Below, piece after piece: positions 11,973 to 20,593 of a stretch of DNA of 64,000 nt. The position numbers and the translations under genes were made by a program. Source of the stretch: Nocardioides sp. Kera G14. GTDB lineage: Bacteria > Actinomycetota > Actinomycetes > Propionibacteriales > Nocardioidaceae. Below the pieces are notes generated by a model. That model searched no databases, had not been told where the DNA came from, and saw only the letters and a program-made list of their open reading frames with translations. Within the stretch, counting starts at the first letter, position 1; every line of letters starts with the position of its first letter. The DNA is taken from positions 2,418,001-2,482,000 of the forward strand of contig NZ_CP085839.1 of NCBI RefSeq assembly GCF_020715565.1. The letters are read 5' to 3'.

Positions 11973-12722
11973 TCAACCGAGCGTCTCGGCCAGGAACGGC
12001 TCCAGCTCGGCCCAGTGCCGCTGCTCGCCGGCCTCGTCATAGCTCGAGGTGTCGGTCATCGAATAGCCGTGCGGCGAACCCGGGTAGATCGCGCTGGTGA
12101 AGGTCGCACCCGCCGCCGTGAGGGCCGCGTCGAGCGTGGCTGCGTTCTCCGGCGTCATCGAGCCGTCGTTGTCCGCATGCCCGAAGAGGTACGTCGCCTC
12201 GCCGGTGACCACGGTGTGAGGGCTGTCCGGCGCGTCGGTGACGAGTCCACCCCCGTGGAAGCCAGCGACCGCCACGACCACGCCGGGGAACTGGCCTGCC
12301 GCGCGGATCGCGAGGCGGGCTCCCATGCAGTAACCGGTCGTGGCGAGGGGCAGTTCGGGGCCGACGTACGACTGGAGGGTGGCGACGTAGGCGACCGTGT
12401 CGACGGCGGCCAGGTCGGAGGTGAGCCCGTTGACCCGGTCCATCACGCCGGACGCGAAGAAGGCGGCGCGGCTCTCGGGGTCCATCAGGCTCCCCTTCGG
12501 CTCCAGCTCCTCGGCGGTCCCCCAGCGGTAGAACACGTTGGGTGCGAGGACGATGTAGCCCCACGACGCGATCCGGTCGACCATCTCGGCGATTCGCGGG
12601 CGAAGTCCGATGGCGTCCATGAAGAAGAGCACGCCGCCCTTGACCTCGACACCCTCCTCCGGACGGGCCAGATAGGCCTCGGCGGTACCGTCAGACGTCT
12701 GGATCTCGATCAGCTCAGCCAT
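11973..12722 (-). CDS. Dienelactone hydrolase family protein
   Basis: A 249-residue alpha/beta hydrolase. The nucleophile elbow reads GYCMGAR, a cysteine nucleophile typical of dienelactone hydrolases. A catalytic Asp is likely in FGHADNDGSM and the His in GSPHGYSM. Relatives open dienelactones in chlorocatechol degradation, but many are general esterases, so the substrate is unknown. The ATG at 12722 matches the family N terminus, and a TACCGT box on the minus strand (12730-12735) lies 7 bases upstream. Only 28 bases separate it from the divergent reductase start. Confidence 0.88.
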   Translation of the reverse strand: MAELIEIQTSDGTAEAYLARPEEGVEVKGGVLFFMDAIGLRPRIAEMVDRIASWGYIVLAPNVFYRWGTAEELEPKGSLMDPESRAAFFASGVMDRVNGLTSDLAAVDTVAYVATLQSYVGPELPLATTGYCMGARLAIRAAGQFPGVVVAVAGFHGGGLVTDAPDSPHTVVTGEATYLFGHADNDGSMTPENAATLDAALTAAGATFTSAIYPGSPHGYSMTDTSSYDEAGEQRHWAELEPFLAETLG

Positions 12723-12750
12723 GTCCTGCACGGTATCGAAAGGTAAAACG

Positions 12751-13575
12751 ATGACGGTCCCCACCCTCACCTTCCACAACGGCGTCGACATCCCGCAGCT
12801 CGGCTTCGGGGTCTGGCAGGTCTCCGACGACGAGGCAGAATCCGCCGTGAGCACCGCCTTCGAGGCCGGTTACCGCCACATCGACACGGCGGCGGCGTAC
12901 GGCAACGAGCAGGGCGTCGGTCGCGCGATCGCCGCGTCCGGCCTCGACCGCGACGAGCTCTTCATCACCACCAAGCTCTGGAACAACGCCCAGGGCTACG
13001 ACAACGCGCTCAAGGCCTTCGAGGAGAGCCGCGCCCGCCTCGGCCTCGACGTCGTCGACCTCTACCTGATCCACTGGCCCACTCCGGAGCGCGATCTCTA
13101 TGTCGAGACCTGGAAGGCGTTCGAGAAGCTGTACGCCGACGGGTTGGTCCGTGCGATCGGCGTCTCCAACTTCCTTCCCGAACACCTGGACCGGCTGATC
13201 ACGGAGGGCACCGAGGTCCCGGTGATCAACCAGGTCGAGCTGCACCCTGGGTTCCGCAACCTCGCCACCGAGCAGGCCGATGCGGCGCACAGGATCCTCA
13301 CCGAGGCCTGGAGCCCGCTCGGCCAGGGCACACTGCTCGAGGAGCCGACGCTCGTCGAGCTCGCCGAGGCCAAGGGCCGCTCGGTCGCCCAGGTGATCAT
13401 CCGCTGGCACCTGCAGTCCGGCCGTGTCGTGATCCCGAAGTCGGTCACGCCGAGTCGGATCCGGGAGAACATCGACGTCTTCGACTTCTCCCTGACCGAC
13501 GAGGAAATGGCGGCGATCGAGGCGTTCAACACCGACACGAAGATCGGCCCCGATCCGGCGGCGTTCAACAACTGA
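12751..13575 (+). CDS. Aldo/keto reductase, 2,5-diketo-D-gluconate reductase type
   Basis: A 274-residue NADPH-dependent (beta/alpha)8 barrel oxidoreductase. The full catalytic tetrad is present: Asp in HIDTAAAYGN, Tyr in the same motif, Lys in TTKLWN, and His in LIHWP. The NADPH-binding IPKSVTPSRIREN segment is near the C terminus. The start ATG at 12751 has an AAAGG ribosome binding site seven bases upstream. It reduces aldehydes or ketones; the physiological substrate is unknown. The promoter region is shared with the divergent dienelactone hydrolase gene. Confidence 0.93.
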   Translation: MTVPTLTFHNGVDIPQLGFGVWQVSDDEAESAVSTAFEAGYRHIDTAAAYGNEQGVGRAIAASGLDRDELFITTKLWNNAQGYDNALKAFEESRARLGLDVVDLYLIHWPTPERDLYVETWKAFEKLYADGLVRAIGVSNFLPEHLDRLITEGTEVPVINQVELHPGFRNLATEQADAAHRILTEAWSPLGQGTLLEEPTLVELAEAKGRSVAQVIIRWHLQSGRVVIPKSVTPSRIRENIDVFDFSLTDEEMAAIEAFNTDTKIGPDPAAFNN

Positions 13576-13606
13576 GCCGTCAGCGCCCCCGTGGCACGAT
13601 GAAGGG

Positions 13607-14059
13607 GTGAGTGAGACACGGACCTGGCTCGACCCGGCCACCATCGATCGGCTCCTGGACGACAGTCACACCTGGGCCGTGGTCGGCTTGAGCGGCGATC
13701 CCTACCGGACCGCGTACTCGATCGCCCAGGAGCTGCAGCAGCACGGCAAGCGGATCATCCCGATCCACCCCGAGGCCGACGAGATCGGCGAGGTGCTGGG
13801 CGAGAAGGTCTACCCGACCCTGGCCTCCGCCGCGGCGGAGGTCGGGCAGATCGACGTGGTCGACGTCTTCCGCCGCTCCGAGGCAGCCGGGCAGTTCGCC
13901 GACGAGGCCGTCGCCATCGGAGCCGGCGGCGTCTGGTTCCAGATGGGCGTCGTGGATGAGGCGGCCTTCCGGCGCACCAGCGACGCCGGCGTACCGATGG
14001 TCATGGACGTCTGCCCCAGCCAGATCTGGTGGCGGCGCGCCCGATCAGCTCAGAGCTGA
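13607..14059 (+). CDS. CoA-binding domain protein (YccU-like)
   Basis: A 150-residue Rossmann-fold CoA-binding protein. It shows [18 protein letters not shown] (nucleotide loop), [11 protein letters not shown] and a C-terminal [10 protein letters not shown], all seen in the YccU family. The function of this small standalone family is not established. The GTG at 13607 is preceded by a CACGAT box (13595-13600) six bases upstream. The 3' end overlaps the convergent purE stop by 10 bases. Confidence 0.85.
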   Translation: MSETRTWLDPATIDRLLDDSHTWAVVGLSGDPYRTAYSIAQELQQHGKRIIPIHPEADEIGEVLGEKVYPTLASAAAEVGQIDVVDVFRRSEAAGQFADEAVAIGAGGVWFQMGVVDEAAFRRTSDAGVPMVMDVCPSQIWWRRARSAQS

Positions 14060-14568
14060 GCGTTGCGGACGACCTCGCCCTTGGCGTGGGCGGTCGCCTT
14101 CAGTGAGGCCTGGAAGTCCAGTACCTTCGCCGTCAGGTCGGAGTCCCCGATCGCCAGCATGCGTACGGCGAGCAGTCCCGCATTGCGCGCGTTGCCGATC
14201 GACACAGTGGCCACCGGGACGCCCGCGGGCATCTGCACGATGGAGAGCAGTGAGTCCATCCCGTCGAGGTACGTGAGCGGCACGGGCACGCCGATCACCG
14301 GCAGCGGCGTGACGGCGGCCAGCATCCCCGGCAGGTGAGCCGCGCCGCCCGCGCCGGCGATGATCACCGAAAGGCCACGCCCGTGGGCATCCTTCCCCCA
14401 CGCGATCATCTCCTCGGGCATCCGATGGGCCGAGACGACGTCTGCCTCCCACGGAATGCCGAACTCGGTGAGCGCCGCGGCGGCCGCCTGCATCACCGGC
14501 CAGTCGGAGTCGGAGCCCATCACGATCCCCACGCGGGCGCTTCCGTCAGACACGTCACTCACCTTCAT
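14050..14568 (-). CDS. purE: 5-(carboxyamino)imidazole ribonucleotide mutase
   Basis: A 172-residue class I PurE that converts N5-CAIR to CAIR in de novo purine synthesis. It has the GSDSDWPVM substrate loop (near residue 18), VVSAHRMPE with the catalytic His, and [14 protein letters not shown]. The length is normal for the family. The start overlaps the purK stop by four bases, so PurK hands its unstable product to a co-translated partner. Confidence 0.96.
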   Translation of the reverse strand: MKVSDVSDGSARVGIVMGSDSDWPVMQAAAAALTEFGIPWEADVVSAHRMPEEMIAWGKDAHGRGLSVIIAGAGGAAHLPGMLAAVTPLPVIGVPVPLTYLDGMDSLLSIVQMPAGVPVATVSIGNARNAGLLAVRMLAIGDSDLTAKVLDFQASLKATAHAKGEVVRNAQL

Positions 14569-15728
14569 TCGCTGTCGTTGCCGAGGTCACCGGCGAACCA
14601 CGCCGCCGCGTGCCGAGCCCTCTCCAGCACCTCGTCGAGGTCGGAGCCGTAGGCGTTCACGTGCCCGACCTTGCGGCCCGGGCGCAGCTCCTTGCCGTAG
14701 AGGTGCACCCGCAGGTGCGGATCCCGGGCCAGGGCGTGCGGGAAGCCGTCGTAGAGACGACCCGCGCCGGACGACGCGGCCGAGCCCAGGATGTTGACCA
14801 TCACCGTCCACGGCGCACGCGGCGCGGGCGAGCCGAGTGGGAGGTCCATCACCGCGCGCAGATGGTTCTCGAACTGGGAGGTCTCGGCACCGTCCTGGGT
14901 CCAGTGGCCGGTGTTGTGCGGCCGCATCGCCAGCTCGTTCACGAGCAGTCGGCCATCGGTGGTCTCGAAGAGCTCGACGGCCAGGATGCCCGTGACACCG
15001 AGCTCTCCGGCGATCCTGAGCGCCAGGCTCTGCGCCTCGGCACCCAGGTCGGGTGCGAGGTCGGGTGCCGGGGCGATCACCTCGTGGCAGATCCCGTCGC
15101 GCTGCGTGGTCTGCACGATCGGATAGGCCGCCGCCTGACCGGACGGCGAGCGGGCGACGATCGCCGAGAGCTCACGTCGGAAGTCGACGAGCTCCTCCGC
15201 CAGCACCTGGACGCCTGCGGCCGCTGCGACCTCGAACGGCTCAGCGGCGTCAGCCTCCGACCGGACGATCCACACTCCCTTGCCGTCGTACCCGCCGCGC
15301 GTGGTCTTGAGGACGCACGGGAAGCCGAAGTCGCGGACCTCGGCCACGGTGGTGACGATCGCGTTGCGGGGGCAGGGGGCGCCGAGCTCCGCGAGGCGGG
15401 TCCGCATCAGTCCCTTGTCCTGGGCGAAGACGAGTGCCTCCGGCCCCGGGCGTACGGCGACGCCAGCTCCCTCGAGCGCCCGCAGGTGCTCCATGGGGAC
15501 ATGCTCGTGGTCGAACGTGACCGCCGCGCATCCCTCGGTGACCGCACGCAGAGTCGGAAGGTCGCGGTAGTCGCCGACCTGCTGGTCGGGGATGACCTGG
15601 GCGGCAGAGACGCCCTCAGCCTCGGCGAGCAACCGCAACGGGAGGCCGAGTGCGATGGCCGGCTGCGCCATCATGCGGGCGAGCTGCCCGCCGCCGATCA
15701 CAGCAAGGGTCGGTGCGAGCTCAGCCAC
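14565..15728 (-). CDS. purK: 5-(carboxyamino)imidazole ribonucleotide synthase
   Basis: A 387-residue ATP-grasp enzyme making N5-CAIR from AIR, ATP and bicarbonate. Motifs seen are [10 protein letters not shown] at the N terminus, [12 protein letters not shown] (the ATP-grasp glycine-rich loop), [11 protein letters not shown] and [14 protein letters not shown]. The start is GTG 15728. The minus-strand box TAGTCT (15735-15740) is 6 bases upstream, which suggests a leaderless purK-purE mRNA. No riboswitch or PurR-like site was seen. Confidence 0.96.
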   Translation of the reverse strand: MAELAPTLAVIGGGQLARMMAQPAIALGLPLRLLAEAEGVSAAQVIPDQQVGDYRDLPTLRAVTEGCAAVTFDHEHVPMEHLRALEGAGVAVRPGPEALVFAQDKGLMRTRLAELGAPCPRNAIVTTVAEVRDFGFPCVLKTTRGGYDGKGVWIVRSEADAAEPFEVAAAAGVQVLAEELVDFRRELSAIVARSPSGQAAAYPIVQTTQRDGICHEVIAPAPDLAPDLGAEAQSLALRIAGELGVTGILAVELFETTDGRLLVNELAMRPHNTGHWTQDGAETSQFENHLRAVMDLPLGSPAPRAPWTVMVNILGSAASSGAGRLYDGFPHALARDPHLRVHLYGKELRPGRKVGHVNAYGSDLDEVLERARHAAAWFAGDLGNDSE

Positions 15729-15768
15729 GGGGGAAGACTATCGGTGGCTGCGCGGAGGCTCCGAACCG

Positions 15769-16086
15769 TCAGCCGGCGACGTTCTCCGAGACCTTCTCGA
15801 ACCTCAGGCCCTTCCCGCGGATCGTCGAGATGAGCGTGGGGCGCCGGGTGTCGTCCCCGAGCTTGCGGCGGACCCAGCCGAGGTGGACGTCGATCGTCTT
15901 CGAGTTCGTGAAGAACTCGGTGTTCCACACGTCCCGCATGAGCTCCTGGCGGCTGACGATCGCGCCCGCATTGGAGATCAGCTTGTAGACGAGGTCGAAC
16001 TCCTTGCGGGAGAGGGTGACCTCCTGGCCGTTGCGCCATGCCCGACGACTGTCGGGGTCGATCCGAACGTCCTGCACCTCAATCAC
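15769..16086 (-). CDS. Orphan winged-helix (PhoB/OmpR-type) DNA-binding protein
   Basis: A 105-residue protein that is only the effector domain of an OmpR/PhoB response regulator; there is no receiver domain. Motifs match: LSRKEFDLVYKL, VSRQELMRDVW, SKTIDVHLGWVRRKLGDD (recognition helix) and RGKGLRF (wing). The GTG at 16086 has a TACGGT box 7 bases upstream (16094-16099, minus strand), so this looks like a complete leaderless gene and not a fragment. No phosphorylation site means activity must be set by amount or by a partner. The upstream GTCCGG repeats are a candidate target. Confidence 0.85.
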   Translation of the reverse strand: MIEVQDVRIDPDSRRAWRNGQEVTLSRKEFDLVYKLISNAGAIVSRQELMRDVWNTEFFTNSKTIDVHLGWVRRKLGDDTRRPTLISTIRGKGLRFEKVSENVAG

Positions 16087-16180
16087 AGGGGCAACCGTAA
16101 AAGGAGTGCACCGGCCTCGGAGGCCGTTTGCAGGCTGGTGCCGGTGACATCTTCCTGCCAGCGGGTGGCCTGATCGGACG

Positions 16181-16209
16181 TGTCCGGACTTGTCCGGATC
16201 CTGTCCGAG
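16181..16209 (-). promoter_or_regulatory. Candidate operator: phased TGTCCGR direct repeats
   Basis: TGTCCGG, TGTCCGG and TGTCCGA begin at 16181, 16191 and 16202, spaced 10 and 11 bases, about one helical turn. This is the arrangement PhoB/OmpR effector domains usually bind. It lies about 95-120 bases upstream of the orphan winged-helix gene and just past the cyclase stop. The first two copies also form the palindrome TCCGGA-CTTG-TCCGGA. Confidence 0.5.
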
Positions 16210-16211
16210 CG

Positions 16212-17147
16212 TCAGTGTCGGAGGACGGCGACGGGCTCCAGAACGCCGAATCCGCGGACCGGGCGCGCAGGGAGGCGGCGGGTCTCGAACTGATCGGACG
16301 GCAGGAGGGCCGCGGTGGGCTCATCGATGATGATCCGGTTCCTACGGGCGACCGCGGTGAGGCGGGCCGCCATGTTGACCGGCGGGCCGAACACGTCGCC
16401 CATCCGGAGAACCACCGACCCGGTGGCCAGGCCCAACCGGACGTCGGGCATCCGGGCGTCGCGCCCGATCACGTTGATGATCCCCTCGGCGGTGTCGATC
16501 GCCGCGATCGGGTCCTCATTCACGAAGAGCACCGAGTCGCCGAGCGACTTGATCACGCGGCCCTTCTGGAGCGCGACGACATCGGCGCACCGCGACTCGA
16601 AGAGCTCGACCAGGTCGCCGATCTTCTCCTCCGACAGGGTGTTGGACAGCGCCGTGAAGGAGACGATGTCCGCGAAGCCGACGGTCACCTGGGTCGTGTT
16701 GGCCTCGTCCGCCGCGTCGAGTCGGCCCATCGCGTTGGCCATGTGTCGGCGCCACGCGTAGAGCATCAGCTCCTCGAAGGAGGGGTTGAAGGTGGCGGCG
16801 AACTGGTCGGCCGCGGCGCGGTAGGGCGCCGGGATGCCGGCCTCGGTCTGCCCCCCGAGCTGGTGGACGAGGGCCGAGACCTCCCACTCCGCCAGGCGAG
16901 CCATCGACAGGCCCAGGCCGCGGGTGAGGTTGACCGCCATGTCGAAGTCGACGACACCCGCCTCGAGGAAGCCCGACAGGGTCCGCAGCGCCTGCACGTC
17001 GGCGTCGGAGTAGACAGCCTCGTCGCCGCCGTCGGCGAAGCCGAGGGCCCGCCACAGCCGCTTGCCCTGCTCCTGCGGGACGCCCGTCAGCTCAGCGACC
17101 TCGGCCGACGTGTAGCGCGGCGATCCCTGCTCTGGCACGTCCGTCAT
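16212..17147 (-). CDS. Class III adenylate/guanylate cyclase with N-terminal regulatory domain
   Basis: A 311-residue soluble protein. Residues 1-145 are a helical regulatory region beginning with a MerR-like YTSAEVAELTGV motif, as in the autoinhibitory domain of mycobacterial Rv1264. The catalytic domain keeps both metal Asp residues (GFADIVSF and KSLGDSVLF), the substrate-specifying Lys before SLGD, and the transition-state Asn/Arg pair in FGPPVNMAAR. It should therefore be active, probably as an adenylate cyclase. The ATG at 17147 was chosen because it falls 4 bases after the birA stop. An earlier GTG at 17180 overlaps birA. Confidence 0.88.
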   Translation of the reverse strand: MTDVPEQGSPRYTSAEVAELTGVPQEQGKRLWRALGFADGGDEAVYSDADVQALRTLSGFLEAGVVDFDMAVNLTRGLGLSMARLAEWEVSALVHQLGGQTEAGIPAPYRAAADQFAATFNPSFEELMLYAWRRHMANAMGRLDAADEANTTQVTVGFADIVSFTALSNTLSEEKIGDLVELFESRCADVVALQKGRVIKSLGDSVLFVNEDPIAAIDTAEGIINVIGRDARMPDVRLGLATGSVVLRMGDVFGPPVNMAARLTAVARRNRIIIDEPTAALLPSDQFETRRLPARPVRGFGVLEPVAVLRH

Positions 17148-17151
17148 CCTC

Positions 17152-17955
17152 TCAGGTGGCACGCAGATGGACGACGTCACCTGCCGCGACCGTCACCGGG
17201 CCGGCCTCGGTCGAGATGATCAGGCACCCCGTCTCGTCCACCGCCTGTGCGACCCCCGTGAGGACGTCCCCACCCGGCAGCTCGGCACGGACCTGCCGTC
17301 CCAGCGTTCCGCTCATCTCCCTGTACGCCGACGCCGCCTCCTCCGGATCGGCCAGCCAGTCCGCATAGTGGGCGAAGAGCGATCGCAGAAGCTCGCGGAG
17401 CACGGCGGTCCGGTCCACGGGCCCACCCGAGGCCAGGGCGAGTGACGTCGCGGTCTCGACGGGGAGGTCGTCCGCACCCATCGACGTGTTGAGCCCGATG
17501 CCGATCACTGCTGCCGCCGTACCTGCGCCGAAGGCCGGGGTGTCCACCCGCTCGACCAGGATGCCGCACACCTTCCGCTCTCCCTCGCTCGTCCGCAGCA
17601 GCACGTCGTTGGGCCACTTCACCAGGGCGTCGTACCCCAGCGAGCGCAGCGCGGACGTCACGGCGAGCCCGGTGAGCAGCGGCAGCCACGTCCACCGCGT
17701 CGGCGCGAGGCCGTCCGGACGCAGCAGCACGGAGAAGGTCAGGGCAGTCGAGCGCGGCGTCGTCCAGGTCCGATCGAGGCGGCCACGCCCAGCGGTCTGG
17801 TGCTCGGTCGCGATCACGAGGCCATGGGCCGCGCCCTGCCGCGCGCGTTCGGCCAGGACGGCGTTCGTGGAGGGCGTCTCGGACAGGATCTCGACGACCC
17901 AGTCGTCCTCTCCTGTGGCGAGCGTCACAAGGTCCAAGGGCTCAGGTGCAGGCAC
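17152..17955 (-). CDS. birA: Biotin--[acetyl-CoA-carboxylase] ligase
   Basis: A 267-residue biotin protein ligase without the N-terminal DNA-binding domain of E. coli BirA. Motifs include the biotin/ATP loop ([11 protein letters not shown], with GRGR), KWPNDVLL and GIGLNTS. It attaches biotin to the biotin carboxyl carrier subunit of acyl-CoA carboxylases, fitting the carboxylase genes divergently transcribed 20 bases away. The start is GTG 17955. The same birA / accD / accE order is found in Mycobacterium (Rv3279c-Rv3281). Confidence 0.95.
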   Translation of the reverse strand: MPAPEPLDLVTLATGEDDWVVEILSETPSTNAVLAERARQGAAHGLVIATEHQTAGRGRLDRTWTTPRSTALTFSVLLRPDGLAPTRWTWLPLLTGLAVTSALRSLGYDALVKWPNDVLLRTSEGERKVCGILVERVDTPAFGAGTAAAVIGIGLNTSMGADDLPVETATSLALASGGPVDRTAVLRELLRSLFAHYADWLADPEEAASAYREMSGTLGRQVRAELPGGDVLTGVAQAVDETGCLIISTEAGPVTVAAGDVVHLRAT

Positions 17956-17961
17956 AGACAG

Positions 17962-17967
17962 TAGGGT
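17962..17967 (+). promoter_or_regulatory. Putative -10 box of the acyl-CoA carboxylase operon
   Basis: TAGGGT ends 8 bases before the GTG at 17976, inside the 20-base gap between divergent birA and accD. The promoters of the two genes must overlap. Confidence 0.45.
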
Positions 17968-17975
17968 GCCACCTT

Positions 17976-19589
17976 GTGAGTGCCGAGAACGTGACTGCGC
18001 CCGAGGAGACGATCGATCTCCACACCACCGCTGGCAAGCTGGCCGACTTCGACCGTCGCATCGACGAGGCGGTCCACCAGCCCGCCGCCAAGGCGCAGGA
18101 GAAGCAGCACGCCAAGGGCCGCAAGACGGCCCGCGAGCGGATCGAGATGCTCTTCGACGAGGGTTCCTTCGTCGAGGTCGACGAGTTCGCCCGTCACCGC
18201 TCCGTGGCGTTCGGCCTGGAGAGGACCCGGCCGTACGGCGACGGCGTCATCACCGGCTACGGCACCGTCGACGGCCGCCAGGTCTGCGTCTTCTCGCAGG
18301 ACTTCACCGTCTTCGGCGGCTCGCTCGGTGAGGTCTACGGCGAGAAGATCGTCAAGATCATGGACCTCGCCATGAAGACCGGTTCACCCATCGTCGGCAT
18401 CAACGAGGGTGCGGGCGCCCGCATCCAGGAGGGCGTCGTCTCCCTCGGCCTCTACGGCGAGATCTTCCGCCGCAACGTCCGGGCCTCGGGCGTGATCCCG
18501 CAGATCTCGCTGATCATGGGCAACTGCGCGGGCGGCCACGTCTACTCCCCCGCCGTCACCGACTTCACCGTCATGGTCGACCAGACCTCGGCGATGTTCA
18601 TCACCGGTCCCGACGTGATCAAGACCGTCACCGGTGAGGAGATCTCGATGGAGGACCTGGGCGGTGCCCGGGCCCACAACACCAAGTCGGGGGCCTCGCA
18701 CTACATGGCGCACGACGAGGAGGACGCCATCGAGTACGTGAAGGCGCTGCTCTCCTACCTCCCGAGCAACAACCTGGAGGAGCCGCCGGCGTACGACGAG
18801 GTGGCTGACCTCGAGCCGACCGACGAGGACCTCGCGCTCGACACCTTCATCCCCGACAGCCCCAACATGCCCTACGACATGCACGATGTCATCACGAAGG
18901 TGCTCGACGACGGCGAGTTCACCGAGGTGCACCCGCTCTTCGCGCCGAACATCGTGGTCGGCTTCGGTCGGATCGAGGGCAAGCCGGTCGGTGTCGTCGC
19001 GAACCAGCCGATGCAGTTCGCCGGTTGTCTCGACATCGACGCCTCCGAGAAGGCCGCGCGCTTCGTGCGTACCTGCGACGCCTTCAACGTCCCGGTCGTC
19101 ACCTTCGTCGACACCCCGGGCTTCCTGCCCGGGTCGGACCAGGAGCACACCGGCATCATCCGCCGCGGCGCGAAGCTGATCTACGCCTACGCCGAGGCCA
19201 CCGTCCCCCTCGTCACCGTCATCACCCGCAAGGCCTTCGGTGGCGCGTACGACGTCATGGGCTCCAAGCACCTCGGTGCCGACATCAACCTGGCCTGGCC
19301 GACGTCGCAGATCGCCGTGATGGGCTCGCAGGGCGCCGCCAACATCATCCACCGCCGTGAGCTGGCGACCGTCGCAGAGCAGGGTGGCGACGTCGAGGCC
19401 CGTCGGGCCGAGCTGATCGACGAGTACGAGACCACGCTGGCCAACCCGTACATCGCCGCCGAGCGTGGGTACGTCGACGCCGTGATCAAGCCGCACAAGA
19501 CCCGCGCCGAGGTCATCAAGGCACTCCGACTGCTCACGACGAAGCGCGACAGCCTGCCGCCCAAGAAGCACGGGAACATCCCACTGTGA
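17976..19589 (+). CDS. Acyl-CoA (propionyl-CoA) carboxylase beta subunit
   Basis: A 537-residue carboxyltransferase (AccD5/PccB type) that moves CO2 from biotin to acyl-CoA, giving methylmalonyl- or malonyl-CoA. Both halves of the crotonase-like fold are visible: [12 protein letters not shown] and [12 protein letters not shown] in the N-terminal half, and [24 protein letters not shown] with [16 protein letters not shown] in the C-terminal half. These segments form the acyl-CoA and biotin oxyanion holes. The GTG at 17976 was chosen from the promoter box position and family length. The stop overlaps the start of the epsilon subunit gene (GTGA). Confidence 0.95.
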   Translation: MSAENVTAPEETIDLHTTAGKLADFDRRIDEAVHQPAAKAQEKQHAKGRKTARERIEMLFDEGSFVEVDEFARHRSVAFGLERTRPYGDGVITGYGTVDGRQVCVFSQDFTVFGGSLGEVYGEKIVKIMDLAMKTGSPIVGINEGAGARIQEGVVSLGLYGEIFRRNVRASGVIPQISLIMGNCAGGHVYSPAVTDFTVMVDQTSAMFITGPDVIKTVTGEEISMEDLGGARAHNTKSGASHYMAHDEEDAIEYVKALLSYLPSNNLEEPPAYDEVADLEPTDEDLALDTFIPDSPNMPYDMHDVITKVLDDGEFTEVHPLFAPNIVVGFGRIEGKPVGVVANQPMQFAGCLDIDASEKAARFVRTCDAFNVPVVTFVDTPGFLPGSDQEHTGIIRRGAKLIYAYAEATVPLVTVITRKAFGGAYDVMGSKHLGADINLAWPTSQIAVMGSQGAANIIHRRELATVAEQGGDVEARRAELIDEYETTLANPYIAAERGYVDAVIKPHKTRAEVIKALRLLTTKRDSLPPKKHGNIPL

Positions 19590-19846
19590 GCGGCAGCGAA
19601 CGATCAGGCTCAGAGATGGTTGACGAGACTGCACAGCCGGAGGCCGAGCCGGCCAAGCCGCTGCTCAAGGTGATCAACTCCGACGCGACGCCGGAGGAGG
19701 TCGCCGCCATTGTGGCGGTCTTCTCCGCGCTCGGCGGCGGCACCGCTCCGGCGGAGAAGCCGAAGCGCTCGGAATGGGCGAACCCGGCCCGTCAGATGCG
19801 CACGAGCCTTCCCTCCTCGTGGCGAGCGAGCAGCCTGCCCCGCTGA
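19586..19846 (+). CDS. Acyl-CoA carboxylase epsilon subunit
   Basis: An 86-residue protein matching the actinobacterial AccE/PccE family: an acidic N terminus, [22 protein letters not shown], a basic linker and a closing WRASSLPR. Epsilon subunits stabilise the AccA3-AccD5 type complex. It is translationally coupled to the beta subunit (GTGA overlap at 19586-19589). Its last 73 bases overlap the start region of the MOSC gene in another frame, but the C-terminal WRAS motif shows that both frames are real. Confidence 0.9.
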   Translation: MSGSERSGSEMVDETAQPEAEPAKPLLKVINSDATPEEVAAIVAVFSALGGGTAPAEKPKRSEWANPARQMRTSLPSSWRASSLPR

Positions 19847-20556
19847 GGCTGGCCGCCCGCGGGGTCAGTCCGGTCAAGGGGACCCGGCACCTGGAGGTCT
19901 CGCATCTCGACCTGCGTGCCGACGGGCCCACGGTCGACCGTCGTTGGTGCGTCGTGGACGTGGAACGGCGCGTCGTCCTGCGTACGGTCCAGAACCCCGA
20001 ACTGCTCCGGGTGGTCGCGCGGCTCGAGGACGGGCTCCTCAGTCTCAGCACCGACGGGCAGCCGCCCCTCAGTGCAGCCGCGCCGGCGTCCGACGAGACT
20101 CTGACGTGCGACTACTGGGGCCGCGCGACCGAGCTCCGACTCTGCTCCGGACCGCACTCGGCGTGGCTGAGTCGCCACCTGGGCCGTCCGGTCCGCCTCG
20201 CCGCGGCAGCGCCCGGCGCCGTGGTCTACGGAGCACCGATCACCCTGGTGACGACCGCGTCCTTGGAGGCGCTTGCCAGCCGGAGCGGTCTGGCCGACCT
20301 CGCCCAGGAGTGGACCCGCTTCCGCCCCACCCTGCTGCTCCACACCACCACGCCCGACGAGGAGCTCCACTGGCAGGGCCGTGAGCTCACCGTGGGCTCC
20401 GCGCTGCTACGGGTGGGCGACCCGGTCCCCCGCTGCGCGGTGATCGACCACCATCCCGAGACCGGCGTCCGCGACGCCAGGCTTCTCGCGCAGCTCCCCG
20501 GCCCGAAGCCGGTCTTCGGTGCCTACGCCACGGTCGAGCGGGCCGGCCGGGTCTGA
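19774..20556 (+). CDS. MOSC domain-containing protein
   Basis: A protein of up to 260 residues with a MOSC beta-barrel: an N-terminal barrel (ARGVSPVKGTRHLEVSHLDL) followed by the core ending in PRCAVIDHHPETG, which holds the conserved Cys and the TG turn. MOSC proteins handle sulfur or molybdenum-cofactor chemistry, such as mARC-type N-reductases; the role here is unknown. The ATG 19774 overlaps accE by 73 bases. A GTG at 19819 would give a 245-residue protein with a 28-base overlap and is a serious alternative. Confidence 0.85.
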   Translation: MGEPGPSDAHEPSLLVASEQPAPLRLAARGVSPVKGTRHLEVSHLDLRADGPTVDRRWCVVDVERRVVLRTVQNPELLRVVARLEDGLLSLSTDGQPPLSAAAPASDETLTCDYWGRATELRLCSGPHSAWLSRHLGRPVRLAAAAPGAVVYGAPITLVTTASLEALASRSGLADLAQEWTRFRPTLLLHTTTPDEELHWQGRELTVGSALLRVGDPVPRCAVIDHHPETGVRDARLLAQLPGPKPVFGAYATVERAGRV

Positions 20557-20580
20557 AGGGGGGCGTCAGGGCGGTTCGCC

Positions 20581-20586
20581 TAGAGT
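20581..20586 (+). promoter_or_regulatory. Putative -10 box for the DUF885 gene
   Basis: TAGAGT lies 7 bases before the ATG at 20594, which has no Shine-Dalgarno sequence. This fits a leaderless transcript. Confidence 0.45.
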
Positions 20587-20593
20587 CGCGGGC

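Noticed and set aside
15769..16086. Winged-helix gene as a broken response regulator
   Set aside because: It has its own start and promoter box and a complete effector domain, and no receiver remnant lies upstream.
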